Source: a virus. Taken from it: a stretch of DNA of 30,798 bases. Positions 24,506-30,794 of this stretch are shown one piece after another. How positions within the stretch are numbered: the stretch's first letter is position 1; each line of letters begins with the position of its first letter. The translations under genes and the position numbers were made by a program. The stretch spans positions 1 to 30,798 of the IMG/VR virus record IMGVR_UViG_3300025141_000485. One strand, written 5' to 3'. Below the pieces are notes generated by a model. The model ran no database searches, had not been told where the DNA came from, and saw only the letters and a program-made list of their open reading frames with translations.

Positions 24506-24790
24506 TTACCCCTGCTCAACGACGACTTCTGGGAAGTCATTCGGGTCCAAGTCCGGGTGCAAACCGTCCCCTTCCCAGGTCCGACAAGGTGTCGTGTCCT
24601 CAGCAGACATGTACTCGCCCACCGTCTTCGACAGAGCAACCTTGACCACCTGCTTCATGAGACCTGCCCTTTCTTCAATCCATTCGCGACGTTCCGCTTC
24701 AGCCTGGCGAGCCTGTGTCGAGAGAGCTCTCCGCCCGGCAGCGTACACAAGGAAAACGCAAATGCCAAGGGCAATGTGAAAAGGGTCCAT
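24506..24790 (-). CDS. small membrane protein following large terminase
   Basis: The 94-residue protein has an N-terminal membrane segment (residues 4-20, FHIALGICVFLVYAAG). A basic turn (RRAL), a charged helix (QAEAERREWIEERAGLMKQV) and an acidic tail follow. Ribosome site GGAG is 7 nt from the ATG. The single N-terminal transmembrane helix and coiled coil resemble inner spanins, but the gene lies far from the lysis block, between terminase and portal. It may anchor packaging or another late function at the membrane. The function is unknown. Confidence 0.6.
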   Translation of the reverse strand: MDPFHIALGICVFLVYAAGRRALSTQARQAEAERREWIEERAGLMKQVVKVALSKTVGEYMSAEDTTPCRTWEGDGLHPDLDPNDFPEVVVEQG

Positions 24791-24813
24791 GTTCTAACTC
24801 CAAAAGGGTGCCG

Positions 24814-26664
24814 TCAGAGTGAGGAAAAGAACCCAAGCTCGAGCAACTCTGACTCCACGTCCGAGTGCTCGTCGGAGTCTTCATCCACCAATTCCGATAC
24901 CGTGCTCCACTTGGGAGGGGCACCCTCCTCCCGTGGCTTCTCGTCGTTGTAGAGCAAGTCCAGATCGTAGTGCTCATCGTGCAGGGCGCATGCGATCATG
25001 AAGGAGAAGACGTAGTCGTCGTTCTCGCCTGGCTGCGCCTCGCACCGCATGCCATCCACCCAGACAAAGTTGGAGAGTTGCGTCACCAGCTTGTCGTCGT
25101 GGATGATCACCGAGGTGGAGTCCGACCGCAGGGCTTTGCGGGCCGCCGAGACCAGCATCGGACGGGTCTTTGCGGTGGTCTCCCAGCCCAGCTTGTTCCT
25201 GATCAACTTGCCTTCAGCGCGGCTCCACTCCAGTTCCCGGTAGATGTTGGGGTAACTGAGTTTGCGGAGTTCCTTGAGCGTGGTCTTGCCGTAGGTGTTG
25301 GACTCCGGGCAGACGATGGCGTTGTTGTAGAAGCGACCCAGGATGTCCATCAGGACACCCACTTCATCTGGGTCTGGCTTGCCGATGTAGGCAGCGCATT
25401 GCTCGATCGCCCTGCCGCGCCGCGCCCAAGCGGTGATGACGCTGAAGTCGTCGCCGGTCCCGCCGCCGCAGATGTCCGCAGTTATTATATAGCGGGTGCC
25501 CTCTTCTGGATCGAGCCAACCCTCAAACTGCCCCACCTCGGTCTCGGTCTTGAAGATGGTCGGTCCTTTGTCGGACAGGTCGAACCTGGTCGATGGGAAC
25601 AGGTGCTTGTTCTGGGCTGCGAGGAACTTGGCTGCGAAGACCTGGCGCCCGCTGGCGAGGAAGCAGGACACATCGTCGTCGGGGTACTCTTGGAGCATGC
25701 GCTCTTCGTCACCGTCGCAGACGTTCCGGTAGCAGTAGCACCACCACAGCCATTGCCCGCAGGACAGGTCGTAGGTCTCGATCCGGTTGCTGCTGTCCTC
25801 AAGGAACCCGCCGGCTTCCCTGTCTGAAGCCCTGCCGTGCTTGCGCCACTTCCGCCAATGCCCCAGAACTGTCGGAGCCGGCTTGATGGTGTTCTTGGGC
25901 ACCGCATGCCAGGGCACAAACCAAGCCTTGAACTCGCTCTCCCCGTTCTTCGCACGCATGTACTCGTCGTAGAAGTACCCGCCTTTGCCGCAGGGGGAGG
26001 ATTCAAGGATGATGATGCGCCAGGGTCCGAGGCGGGCACCCATGGCCGATTTAACAGCTGTCACCAGCTTCTTTGGGGCTGCGTAGAACGCCACCTCCGA
26101 GAAGTGGACGGCTTGCAGGGTCTTGGATCGCCCCTTCTTGGCGGCGACTGCCGAGGTGCCGGCGGTTGCGATGCGGACAAAGGACCCGTTCTTGTAGTGG
26201 ACTCCGAGCTTCCGGGCCGAGCGGTCCACCTCCGGGCGCACGTCCGGGGACATCTTGGAGTACATGAAGGTGTACTTCTCAAGCAGGGTGTCGGTGGAGT
26301 CGTCATCGTGGCTGATGACCATGGCCCGGTAGTTGTCCATGAAGATGGTCAACCAAGACAGGAGAGCGGCAACCCAGGTGGAGAATCCGGCCTCCTGGCG
26401 CAGTTTGAGGATGACCATCAGCAGCGGTCTGCCTGCGAGGAGCTCGCGCAGGGCGTGCCTGGTGGCTCGGACTTGCGGCGGGTTGAGTACAAACGGGATG
26501 ACGTTGGAGTCTGCATCGACGATCTTGACCTCCTGCTCGCAGAAGAAGACGAAGTCCTCTGCCAGTTGGAGGATGTACTGCTCGTCGAACTCGGTATCTG
26601 ACAGGACTGACAGTTCGTCTGCCACAGCCTCTTCGACGATCTCTTCAAAGATGTCTTGCTTCAC
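24814..26664 (-). CDS. terL: large terminase subunit (ATPase-nuclease)
   Basis: A GTG start overlaps the upstream stop (GTGA), giving 616 residues. The ATPase part has a Walker A-like motif 'LKLRQEAGFST' (residues 86-96), in the K-x-R-Q-x-G form seen in many terminases. Walker B is 'AVHFSEVAFY' with E190, and 'ILESSPCGKGG' (219-229) fits the coupling motif. The nuclease part shows 'YIITADICGGG' (D397), 'IVCPESNTYG' (E454) and an acidic position near 'ENDDYVFSF' (D549/D550). It pumps DNA into the procapsid through the portal and cuts concatemers. An Asp/Glu-rich tail (residues 590-612) is unusual but plausible. Confidence 0.93.
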   Translation of the reverse strand: MKQDIFEEIVEEAVADELSVLSDTEFDEQYILQLAEDFVFFCEQEVKIVDADSNVIPFVLNPPQVRATRHALRELLAGRPLLMVILKLRQEAGFSTWVAALLSWLTIFMDNYRAMVISHDDDSTDTLLEKYTFMYSKMSPDVRPEVDRSARKLGVHYKNGSFVRIATAGTSAVAAKKGRSKTLQAVHFSEVAFYAAPKKLVTAVKSAMGARLGPWRIIILESSPCGKGGYFYDEYMRAKNGESEFKAWFVPWHAVPKNTIKPAPTVLGHWRKWRKHGRASDREAGGFLEDSSNRIETYDLSCGQWLWWCYCYRNVCDGDEERMLQEYPDDDVSCFLASGRQVFAAKFLAAQNKHLFPSTRFDLSDKGPTIFKTETEVGQFEGWLDPEEGTRYIITADICGGGTGDDFSVITAWARRGRAIEQCAAYIGKPDPDEVGVLMDILGRFYNNAIVCPESNTYGKTTLKELRKLSYPNIYRELEWSRAEGKLIRNKLGWETTAKTRPMLVSAARKALRSDSTSVIIHDDKLVTQLSNFVWVDGMRCEAQPGENDDYVFSFMIACALHDEHYDLDLLYNDEKPREEGAPPKWSTVSELVDEDSDEHSDVESELLELGFFSSL

Positions 26665-26915
26665 TCCGTGCCCCGTTTTCTGCGCCTCGCTGCCAGAGCA
26701 GCGACTCTCTGGTGTCTCTCGCCCTGGGAGATGGACGGTGCCGACATGGCGATCTTCATGCAGCGGTCGTACCACTCTTCTTCAGCCCTCGTTTTCTTGT
26801 CTTCGACTGCTGTTTCGAGCCTCTCCACAGCCATATTGGCGAGGCTGCGGACTGCATCGTTGGGGAATTGGAGACCGTCGAAAGCGGTCTTAATCTCGTC
26901 GAGCCGCTCTTTCAC
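26661..26915 (-). CDS. putative small terminase subunit
   Basis: The 84-residue protein starts at GTG (ribosome site GGAG, 7 nt) and its stop overlaps the large terminase GTG (GTGA), so the two are translationally coupled. It is helical: 'KERLDEIKTAFDGLQFPND' then 'AVRSLANMAVERLETAVEDK', with a basic C-terminus (RHQRVAALAARRRKRG). Small terminases bind packaging-site DNA and stimulate the large subunit, and are usually immediately upstream. The position fits; the sequence alone shows no clear helix-turn-helix. At 84 residues it is shorter than most (about 100-180), so a truncated or divergent form is possible. Confidence 0.5.
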   Translation of the reverse strand: MKERLDEIKTAFDGLQFPNDAVRSLANMAVERLETAVEDKKTRAEEEWYDRCMKIAMSAPSISQGERHQRVAALAARRRKRGTE

Positions 26916-27282
26916 GCTTGCGCTCCATCCCGTTCCAGACCTTGATGGTTTTGATCAGCGACTGCCGTTCGCCTGGGCAGGGCTCTCCTTGCGGGACCCA
27001 TGCCTCGTGGTCCGCACACTTGGCATACCACACCCCCTCGTGCTTCTCCCTGCGGGCGTCCCACAGGTGGAAGACCTTCTTCTCCTCCTGCGCCTCTTTG
27101 CGGCAGTCGGGGCAGTCTCGAGGGCAGTCTCGGTGCCGCCAGCAGCGGTCTGGGGTGTAGAGAACGCGCTGCGGGGTCGGTCGCTTGTGCTTGGGTCCGG
27201 GTCTCTTCTTCATCCTTCTTCCGGCGGGTCGGGCAGGGGCGTGGAAAGATTCGGCAGCGTTGGAAGGGTACTCAAGCCCCAT
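26890..27282 (-). CDS. basic Cys-rich protein, zinc-binding-like, upstream of terminase
   Basis: The 130-residue protein from ATG 27282 (ribosome site AGAGG, 5 nt) overlaps the small terminase start by 26 nt; an in-frame ATG at 27213 is an alternative. It contains 'RCWRHRDCPRDCPDC' (Cys/His pairs at close spacing) and a second Cys pair with 'CADHEAWVPQGEPC'. Together these look like a zinc-ribbon or HNH-like zinc frame, but no clear HNH catalytic motif is visible. The charged basic N-terminus (KKRPGPKHKRPTPQ) could bind DNA. In many phages an HNH nuclease or DNA-binding protein sits here and assists packaging. The exact family is unresolved. Confidence 0.5.
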   Translation of the reverse strand: MGLEYPSNAAESFHAPARPAGRRMKKRPGPKHKRPTPQRVLYTPDRCWRHRDCPRDCPDCRKEAQEEKKVFHLWDARREKHEGVWYAKCADHEAWVPQGEPCPGERQSLIKTIKVWNGMERKRERAARRD

Positions 27283-27320
27283 CTGAGCCTCTACAGTGCC
27301 GACGCACTACTTCAAGCAAA

Positions 27321-27683
27321 CTAGGGGAGGTCTTTGCACATGTCCCGCGTGAACCCGGCGGGCAGACAATCACAGCACCCCATGCTCTTGACCAGTTCAA
27401 TCGCTGGCAGGCACGCCTCGCCCTCGGTCACCACACAAGCGGTGGCAGCGGCAGCGGTCGCTGCGCTGCAATAGGCTGTCTGCCACCAAGCGCAGCCCAT
27501 GAGCAACGACCCCGGTGCAGTGAGCTTTGCCTTGCAGGCTGGCTCTTTCTTGCACTCGCCAAGGTGCATGACGATCTTGTCAAAGCGGGTCGCCTCGGCT
27601 GCGGGCGCTGCGGGTGCTTTCTGTTCGCTGCACGAAGTCAGCATGAGGCTCAAGCCAACCATCAGAATCATGAACGCTCTCAT
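27321..27683 (-). CDS. Cys-rich lipoprotein
   Basis: The ATG at 27683 has the strong ribosome site AAGGAG (6 nt) and gives 120 residues; an in-frame ATG at 27701 is the alternative. A signal peptide (MRAFMILMVGLSLMLTSC) ends in lipobox LTSC, so the product should be a lipid-anchored periplasmic or outer-membrane protein. The mature part carries about ten further Cys residues, several paired (CKKEPAC, GCCDC), suggesting disulfide bonds formed in the periplasm. It sits early in the late operon, far from the lysis genes, so it may alter host surface properties or block superinfection. No family is recognised. Confidence 0.65.
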   Translation of the reverse strand: MRAFMILMVGLSLMLTSCSEQKAPAAPAAEATRFDKIVMHLGECKKEPACKAKLTAPGSLLMGCAWWQTAYCSAATAAAATACVVTEGEACLPAIELVKSMGCCDCLPAGFTRDMCKDLP

Positions 27684-27739
27684 CAGTCTCTCCTTGGACA
27701 TCGGTTCTAAACCCCTTGACGGGCTCCTTTCTAACATGC

Positions 27740-28213
27740 TTACGACACGCTCAACGTGCCTGTTCCGCTAATGTCGGCCATGTCGGCACCCTCAGTGACA
27801 CCGACAAAGGTTCCATACAACTTCCCGTGCGTACTGAACAGCGAAAAGGTCGCCATACCCTCGACAACGTCCACCGCAACGCAGGTGAAGTGACACTTGC
27901 CCGCAACGGTTTTTGGGTTCACTAAGAATGTCCCTGCCACTGGCGCTGTGAACGCACCGAAATCCCAACTGAATCCCGATGCGTTGAAGCTGACAGCGCA
28001 CTCATACGTCCCGGCCACCGCCAGCGTGCAGTCCAGCACATAGTATAGTGCCCCCGCACAACTTAACAGCCCAGCACCCACGCCGAACCCGTCACCGAGG
28101 GCAAGCAGGTGTTGATTAGCCTTAGCGACATCAGAGCCAGCAGGTGTTGCCTTTATCCGTTCGATCTGTTTAGCCAACGCTTGCTCTGCCATCTTGACAA
28201 GCATGTCAGACAT
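27740..28213 (-). CDS. beta-rich protein of unknown function
   Basis: The 157-residue protein overlaps the preceding gene by 8 nt and has a ribosome site (GAGG, 3 nt, or GGGAGG further upstream). After a short helix (MAEQALAKQIERIKATPAGS) it is beta-rich and Gly-rich: 'GGLLSCAGALYYVLD'-like strands, 'SGFSWDFGAFTAPVAG', 'KCHFTCVAVDVVEG', 'GKLYGTFVGVTEG', 'ISGTGTLSVS'. The up-down strand pattern ending with GTG-type turns resembles a small beta-barrel. Four Cys residues may pair. It is not recognised as a known family; a surface or virion accessory role is only inferred from its place in the late operon. Confidence 0.55.
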   Translation of the reverse strand: MSDMLVKMAEQALAKQIERIKATPAGSDVAKANQHLLALGDGFGVGAGLLSCAGALYYVLDCTLAVAGTYECAVSFNASGFSWDFGAFTAPVAGTFLVNPKTVAGKCHFTCVAVDVVEGMATFSLFSTHGKLYGTFVGVTEGADMADISGTGTLSVS

Positions 28214-28661
28214 CTACCTCTGCCTCCCGGTTGCTGCAACTGCGGTTCCGACAGCGCGGACTCCCTTCAGAATCTAACCTGCTCCGCCCCCGCTCTGCGG
28301 CATCCCTCTGCCGGATGTATTCGTCGTGCAGGTGCTGCCGGTCGGAAGGGGTGGAGATGTGAACAACAGACACACCGGCCTCCCGGTGGGTGGGGTGGGG
28401 GCAAACGCCGCCCTCAGGTATCCGAACTCCGCAATCGCAGTCCGAACAGGTCTCTCCGCAGTCCCCGCAACCCGACCTCCCCGCCAACTCCTCGACCCTC
28501 TCCCGAGCCCTCTTCTCCCAAAACTCGCTGCTCCGGGCAGCCGCCTGTAACATCTGAAGATGCGACCCGGACACCAGGTACATATCGTACCCAGACACCC
28601 TCCGACAACCCTCACTCACTAGAAGAGGCGCAACCTCTATCAACCCTGCTCGCTCGGACAT
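28206..28661 (-). CDS. Cys-rich small protein, first gene of the late operon
   Basis: The ATG at 28661 follows a strong ribosome site (AGGAGG, 6 nt) and gives 151 residues. The first half is helical (SSEFWEKRARERVEELAG). The centre has a tight Cys cluster, 'GCGDCGETCSDCDCG', followed by 'CPHPTH', a likely metal-binding knuckle. The C-terminal third is charged and Arg-rich (QRDAAERGRSRLDSE) with two more Cys. It overlaps the next gene by 8 nt. It may be a small zinc-binding regulator of late expression or an accessory factor; no family is recognised. An upstream in-frame start at 28724 is less likely because the ribosome site favours 28661. Confidence 0.6.
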   Translation of the reverse strand: MSERAGLIEVAPLLVSEGCRRVSGYDMYLVSGSHLQMLQAAARSSEFWEKRARERVEELAGRSGCGDCGETCSDCDCGVRIPEGGVCPHPTHREAGVSVVHISTPSDRQHLHDEYIRQRDAAERGRSRLDSEGSPRCRNRSCSNREAEVDV

Positions 28662-28824
28662 GTGTTCCTCCTGCAAGAGCCTTCCGCCCAGCAGAATACA
28701 CACACAACCAACACCTGACAACAAGATTAGGAAAGCAAGAGAGCGAGACTTCCCTTAGAGGGACTGCGTCCCTTCCAGTGTATCGACTGCTCGCATAACT
28801 TGCTCCGCTCCTGCCTTGCAGTCG

Positions 28825-28854
28825 ATTCTTAGTAAGAGACCGAGGTTTTGTCAA
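28825..28854 (-). promoter_or_regulatory. candidate sigma70-type promoter for the leftward late operon
   Basis: On the minus strand a perfect -35 TTGACA (28849-28854) is followed after 18 nt by AAGAAT (28825-28830), four of six matches to the -10 consensus. It lies about 165 bp before the first late ATG, in the divergent region. It would let the host RNA polymerase start the late operon. Confidence 0.4.
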
Positions 28855-29164
28855 GATGTTTCTGCCGCCAGTTGATTGGGGTCTGTGGACATCACCGTTT
28901 TTTGGGATATATCGGGTATGGGGGTGTCCCCCCCGAGCACTAGCCCCTCGAGGCCAGGTACCCCCTTACCCACGGGCAGGCACCCATGTGGGCGATCTAG
29001 CGTCAAAGGAACGAAAAGCCCCCTATATTCAAAGAGTTAGCTATCTTTGTTGTGCTGCGTCTTTATGGTGTTCCCTACCCTGAGGGTCCAGATTGACGGT
29101 GATCGGCTGTGCTCGCAAGCAGTGGCTTGCAAATGGCATAGGACACAACTTGTCATAGGCGGTG

Positions 29165-29225
29165 ATGGGAGGCTAGCTCGAGTTGACGCACGTCACCGTT
29201 CCCGGTCTAGGTCTAGCCTTCCCAT
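29165..29225. other. 12-bp stem enclosing two smaller hairpins
   Basis: ATGGGAGGCTAG (29165-29176) pairs fully with CTAGCCT-T-CCCAT (29213-29225), with one bulged T. Inside lie TGAC-GCAC-GTCA (29184-29195) and ACCG-TTCC-CGGT (29195-29206, sharing one base with the previous). The fold would be a three-way junction if transcribed. No known RNA family is recognised. Confidence 0.5.
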
Positions 29226-29230
29226 ATCAA

Positions 29231-29304
29231 CGCCCGATCTTGGTGCCTTGTCGATCTTCCCTGTCCACCGATGATCACTGCCGATGGTTGGCGGGGATCG
29301 GGCG
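29231..29304. other. 9-bp inverted repeat CGCCCGATC / GATCGGGCG
   Basis: CGCCCGATC (29231-29239) and its exact complement GATCGGGCG (29296-29304) enclose 56 nt that contain direct repeats CGATCTT and CCGATG. It begins five bases after the preceding 12-bp stem, so the two form neighbouring arms. Confidence 0.5.
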
Positions 29305-29347
29305 ACCCTCATCTAGGATCAAGCTGGATAGGGGGCAGAAGAGTTAG

Positions 29348-29377
29348 TTGACAGTAGGTGCGAACCATGCCCTTAAT
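29348..29377 (+). promoter_or_regulatory. candidate rightward promoter
   Basis: TTGACA (29348-29353) is followed after 18 nt by CTTAAT (29372-29377), a perfect -35 and a four-of-six -10. The next base pairs lead into the hairpin leader and the ATG at 29433, so this could drive the 90- and 298-residue genes. Confidence 0.4.
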
Positions 29378-29399
29378 ACTCCTACGGCAATTAAGCCGA

Positions 29400-29432
29400 C
29401 TTAAGCGGTCCCGAACCGCAAGCGAGGAAGAC
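29400..29432 (+). promoter_or_regulatory. 33-nt hairpin leader, copy A
   Basis: The 33 nt directly before the ATG at 29433 contain GCGGT-CCCGA-ACCGC (29405-29419), a perfect 5-bp hairpin with a 5-nt loop. The GAGGA ribosome site follows 4 nt later. The element matches copy B at 22 of 33 positions with no gaps, and both end at the base before the ATG. A short CGGC-AATTAA-GCCG hairpin (29385-29398) precedes it. Confidence 0.65.
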
Positions 29433-29705
29433 ATGGCACAGCGCATCAACAAAGCAACCGATCCAACCACTTCTTTTCGGACTGGTCCCGTTATTGCTGA
29501 GGGCCGGATCTCCGTTGTTGCTCTACCGGGGGACCCTTCCTTGTTCTCAAGCGAGCAAATCTACCTCCAGCGGACCCTTTACGCTGACAACGGCTCGCAT
29601 ATGGCGACCACCATTCACTTGGCATCAAGGGCAGAATTGGACACACTAATTAGCAATCTCCAAGCGTGCCGACGTTGGATCTCCAAGCGCAGTACAGAAA
29701 GCTAG
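29433..29705 (+). CDS. 90-residue protein of unknown function
   Basis: The ATG at 29433 is chosen because a GAGG ribosome site lies 5 nt upstream and the hairpin leader ends exactly there. An upstream in-frame GTG at 29358 would lie inside the candidate promoter. The product looks compact: strands 'GPVIAEGRISVVALPGDP', 'SEQIYLQRTLYADNG', 'HMATTIHLASRAELD', then a helix 'TLISNLQACRRWISKR'. The alpha/beta layout resembles small phage regulatory or accessory proteins but matches no family that I recognise. It shares its leader type with the next gene, so both may be controlled together after transcription. Confidence 0.6.
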   Translation: MAQRINKATDPTTSFRTGPVIAEGRISVVALPGDPSLFSSEQIYLQRTLYADNGSHMATTIHLASRAELDTLISNLQACRRWISKRSTES

Positions 29706-29708
29706 GCT

Positions 29709-29763
29709 CTGCCGTTGCCCATTGCCCCGGACTACCACGGTCCGGGGTATAGGGCAGGGGCAG
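29709..29763 (+). terminator. long interrupted hairpin between the two plus-strand genes
   Basis: Three nested stems pair symmetrically: CTGCC/GGCAG, TGCCC/GGGCA and CCCCGGAC/GTCCGGGG, with internal loops of 2+2 and 4+4 nt and a 7-nt apical loop. That is 18 base pairs, starting 4 nt after the stop codon. No U-tract follows, so it may be an RNase III processing or mRNA-stabilising hairpin rather than a true terminator. Confidence 0.6.
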
Positions 29764-29774
29764 ACCCTGCGACA

Positions 29775-29807
29775 CCTAAGCGGCCCTGAGTCGCATACGA
29801 GGATACA
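29775..29807 (+). promoter_or_regulatory. 33-nt hairpin leader, copy B
   Basis: GCGGC-CCTGA-GTCGC (29780-29794) forms a 5-bp hairpin with one G-U pair, followed by GAGGA and then the ATG at 29808. Compared with copy A, the closing T-A pair has become C-G and a G-C pair has become G-U, so pairing is kept while sequence changes. Confidence 0.65.
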
Positions 29808-30704
29808 ATGAGAGAATCGACACTAATATGGACTGGCAATAGCGAATTGAACGGCCAGCCGATCGCTGTTTTCGCCCGCGTTGGCGCTAATCGCAAGGTA
29901 AAAGGCAAGGTGAAGGCGCGGCAAGTGCTCGCCTTGTCCGTTGTGCCGATGGTCACGATTGCCAAGGTCCGGGCAGCCGACCACGGTCAGTCTGCCATCA
30001 AGCTTGGTACCACCTATCGCCACAGCTTGATCAATGGCGCGATTGACTCGGTCTGCGACAATGCCTGCGAGCACAAGGGCAATGCTAAGTGTTACGCCCA
30101 ATACAACGCTCAGAGCGTCTCGGAACCAATCACCACGATCCGCAAGGCTGGGCCAGCGATCAAGGCGCGACCCAATGCGTTGCGAAACCATCTACGTGCC
30201 CATCGATTCCAGTCGGGCGACAAGTATCGGCTGATGGTTGTCGGCAGTACCGGCGCGATCCCCGCTGCTGTTGTTGATAACATGTTGTCCACGTTCGCCG
30301 ACTTTGGCATGCAGTCGCTGGCCTATGTCGAGAATTGGCGAGACCGCCCGGATTTGTGCGAAACCCATATGGCTTCTTGCTACACCCTAGAAGACCTTGC
30401 CGAAGCTAAGGCGGCGGGTTGGAGAGGCTTCTACTCTCCCGCCGCCGAGACCCTTGGAAACACGTTGCCCGAGGGTGCTACCCTCTGCCCCGGCAGTGTC
30501 TACCGCAAATATGCTGGGCTTAAAATTATGTCGTGCGCCGACTGCGGTCTTTGCGACGGCGCCGGCAAGGGCTTGTCGATCGTCTCGCCACGGCACGGCA
30601 ACGGCGACGCGGGACGCGTCCAGTCGCTTGTCCGCAAAGGCGTGCTCGGGCGCCTTATCTACACTGCCAAGGGGAAGGTGATCGGAGCCTACGCCGCAGC
30701 ATAG
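29808..30704 (+). CDS. Cys-motif phage protein, DUF7227-like (function unknown)
   Basis: The 298-residue protein starts directly after hairpin leader B with a GAGG ribosome site. It has a C-x3-C-x7-C-Y-A motif (C83, C87, C95, reading 'CDNACEHKGNAKCYA'), a central alpha/beta region (YRLMVVGSTGAI), and a C-terminal C-x2-C-x2-C (C243, C246, C249, reading CADCGLC) preceded by C227. This order (a Cys cluster ending in CYA, then a CxxCxxC knuckle near the C-terminus) resembles phage proteins filed as DUF7227, from memory and not searched. The Cys set may hold zinc or an iron-sulfur cluster. It belongs to the accessory or early region, not to the virion operon. Confidence 0.6.
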   Translation: MRESTLIWTGNSELNGQPIAVFARVGANRKVKGKVKARQVLALSVVPMVTIAKVRAADHGQSAIKLGTTYRHSLINGAIDSVCDNACEHKGNAKCYAQYNAQSVSEPITTIRKAGPAIKARPNALRNHLRAHRFQSGDKYRLMVVGSTGAIPAAVVDNMLSTFADFGMQSLAYVENWRDRPDLCETHMASCYTLEDLAEAKAAGWRGFYSPAAETLGNTLPEGATLCPGSVYRKYAGLKIMSCADCGLCDGAGKGLSIVSPRHGNGDAGRVQSLVRKGVLGRLIYTAKGKVIGAYAAA

Positions 30705-30713
30705 CAGCGACTT

Positions 30714-30756
30714 CCCGGTATGCTGGCGACCCGCCGATGGTCGCCAGCATCACGGG
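30714..30756 (+). terminator. strong hairpin after the Cys-motif gene
   Basis: A 12-bp perfect stem, ATGCTGGCGACC (30720-30731) with GGTCGCCAGCAT (30739-30750), has a 7-nt loop. A further CCCG/CGGG pair (30714-30717 with 30753-30756) lies across a 2+2 internal loop. It starts 10 nt after the stop. Again no U-tract follows, matching the style of the hairpin at 29709-29763. Confidence 0.65.
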
Positions 30757-30794
30757 GCGCCTCTGCCCTGCCCTGATAGACGGAGACCGAAACC

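Larger units (their letters stand above)
28856..29399. other. non-coding divergent region, rich in inverted repeats
   Basis: About 540 bp separate the leftward and rightward genes. Short open frames here have poor starts and unlikely compositions, so I call no genes. Visible structures are a GGGGG-TGT-CCCCC hairpin (28920-28932), CAAAGA/TCTTTG (29030-29049), GCAAGC-AGTG-GCTTGC (29115-29130), a 12-bp stem with one bulge (29165-29225) and a 9-bp stem (29231-29304). Two TTGACG sequences (near 29093 and 29183) lack good -10 partners. The octamer AGAGTTAG occurs twice (29033, 29340). The region may hold promoters, a structured RNA or a replication origin. Confidence 0.55.

Noticed and set aside
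28612-28854. Possible relict copy of the 24506-24790 membrane gene upstream of the late operon
   Set aside because: The phrase 'VYSAGRKAL' in one frame resembles 'VYAAGRRAL', but the similarity covers only about ten residues and is interrupted; chance or a shared short segment cannot be told apart.
29160-29225. tRNA-like cloverleaf
   Set aside because: The 12-bp stem and inner hairpins looked like a tRNA at first, but there is no T-loop consensus, no anticodon arm of the right size and no CCA-compatible 7-bp acceptor layout.
28856-29274. Short plus-strand open frames in the divergent region
   Set aside because: They have weak or no ribosome sites, Trp/Cys/Pro-heavy compositions typical of non-coding translation, and overlap the inverted repeats.
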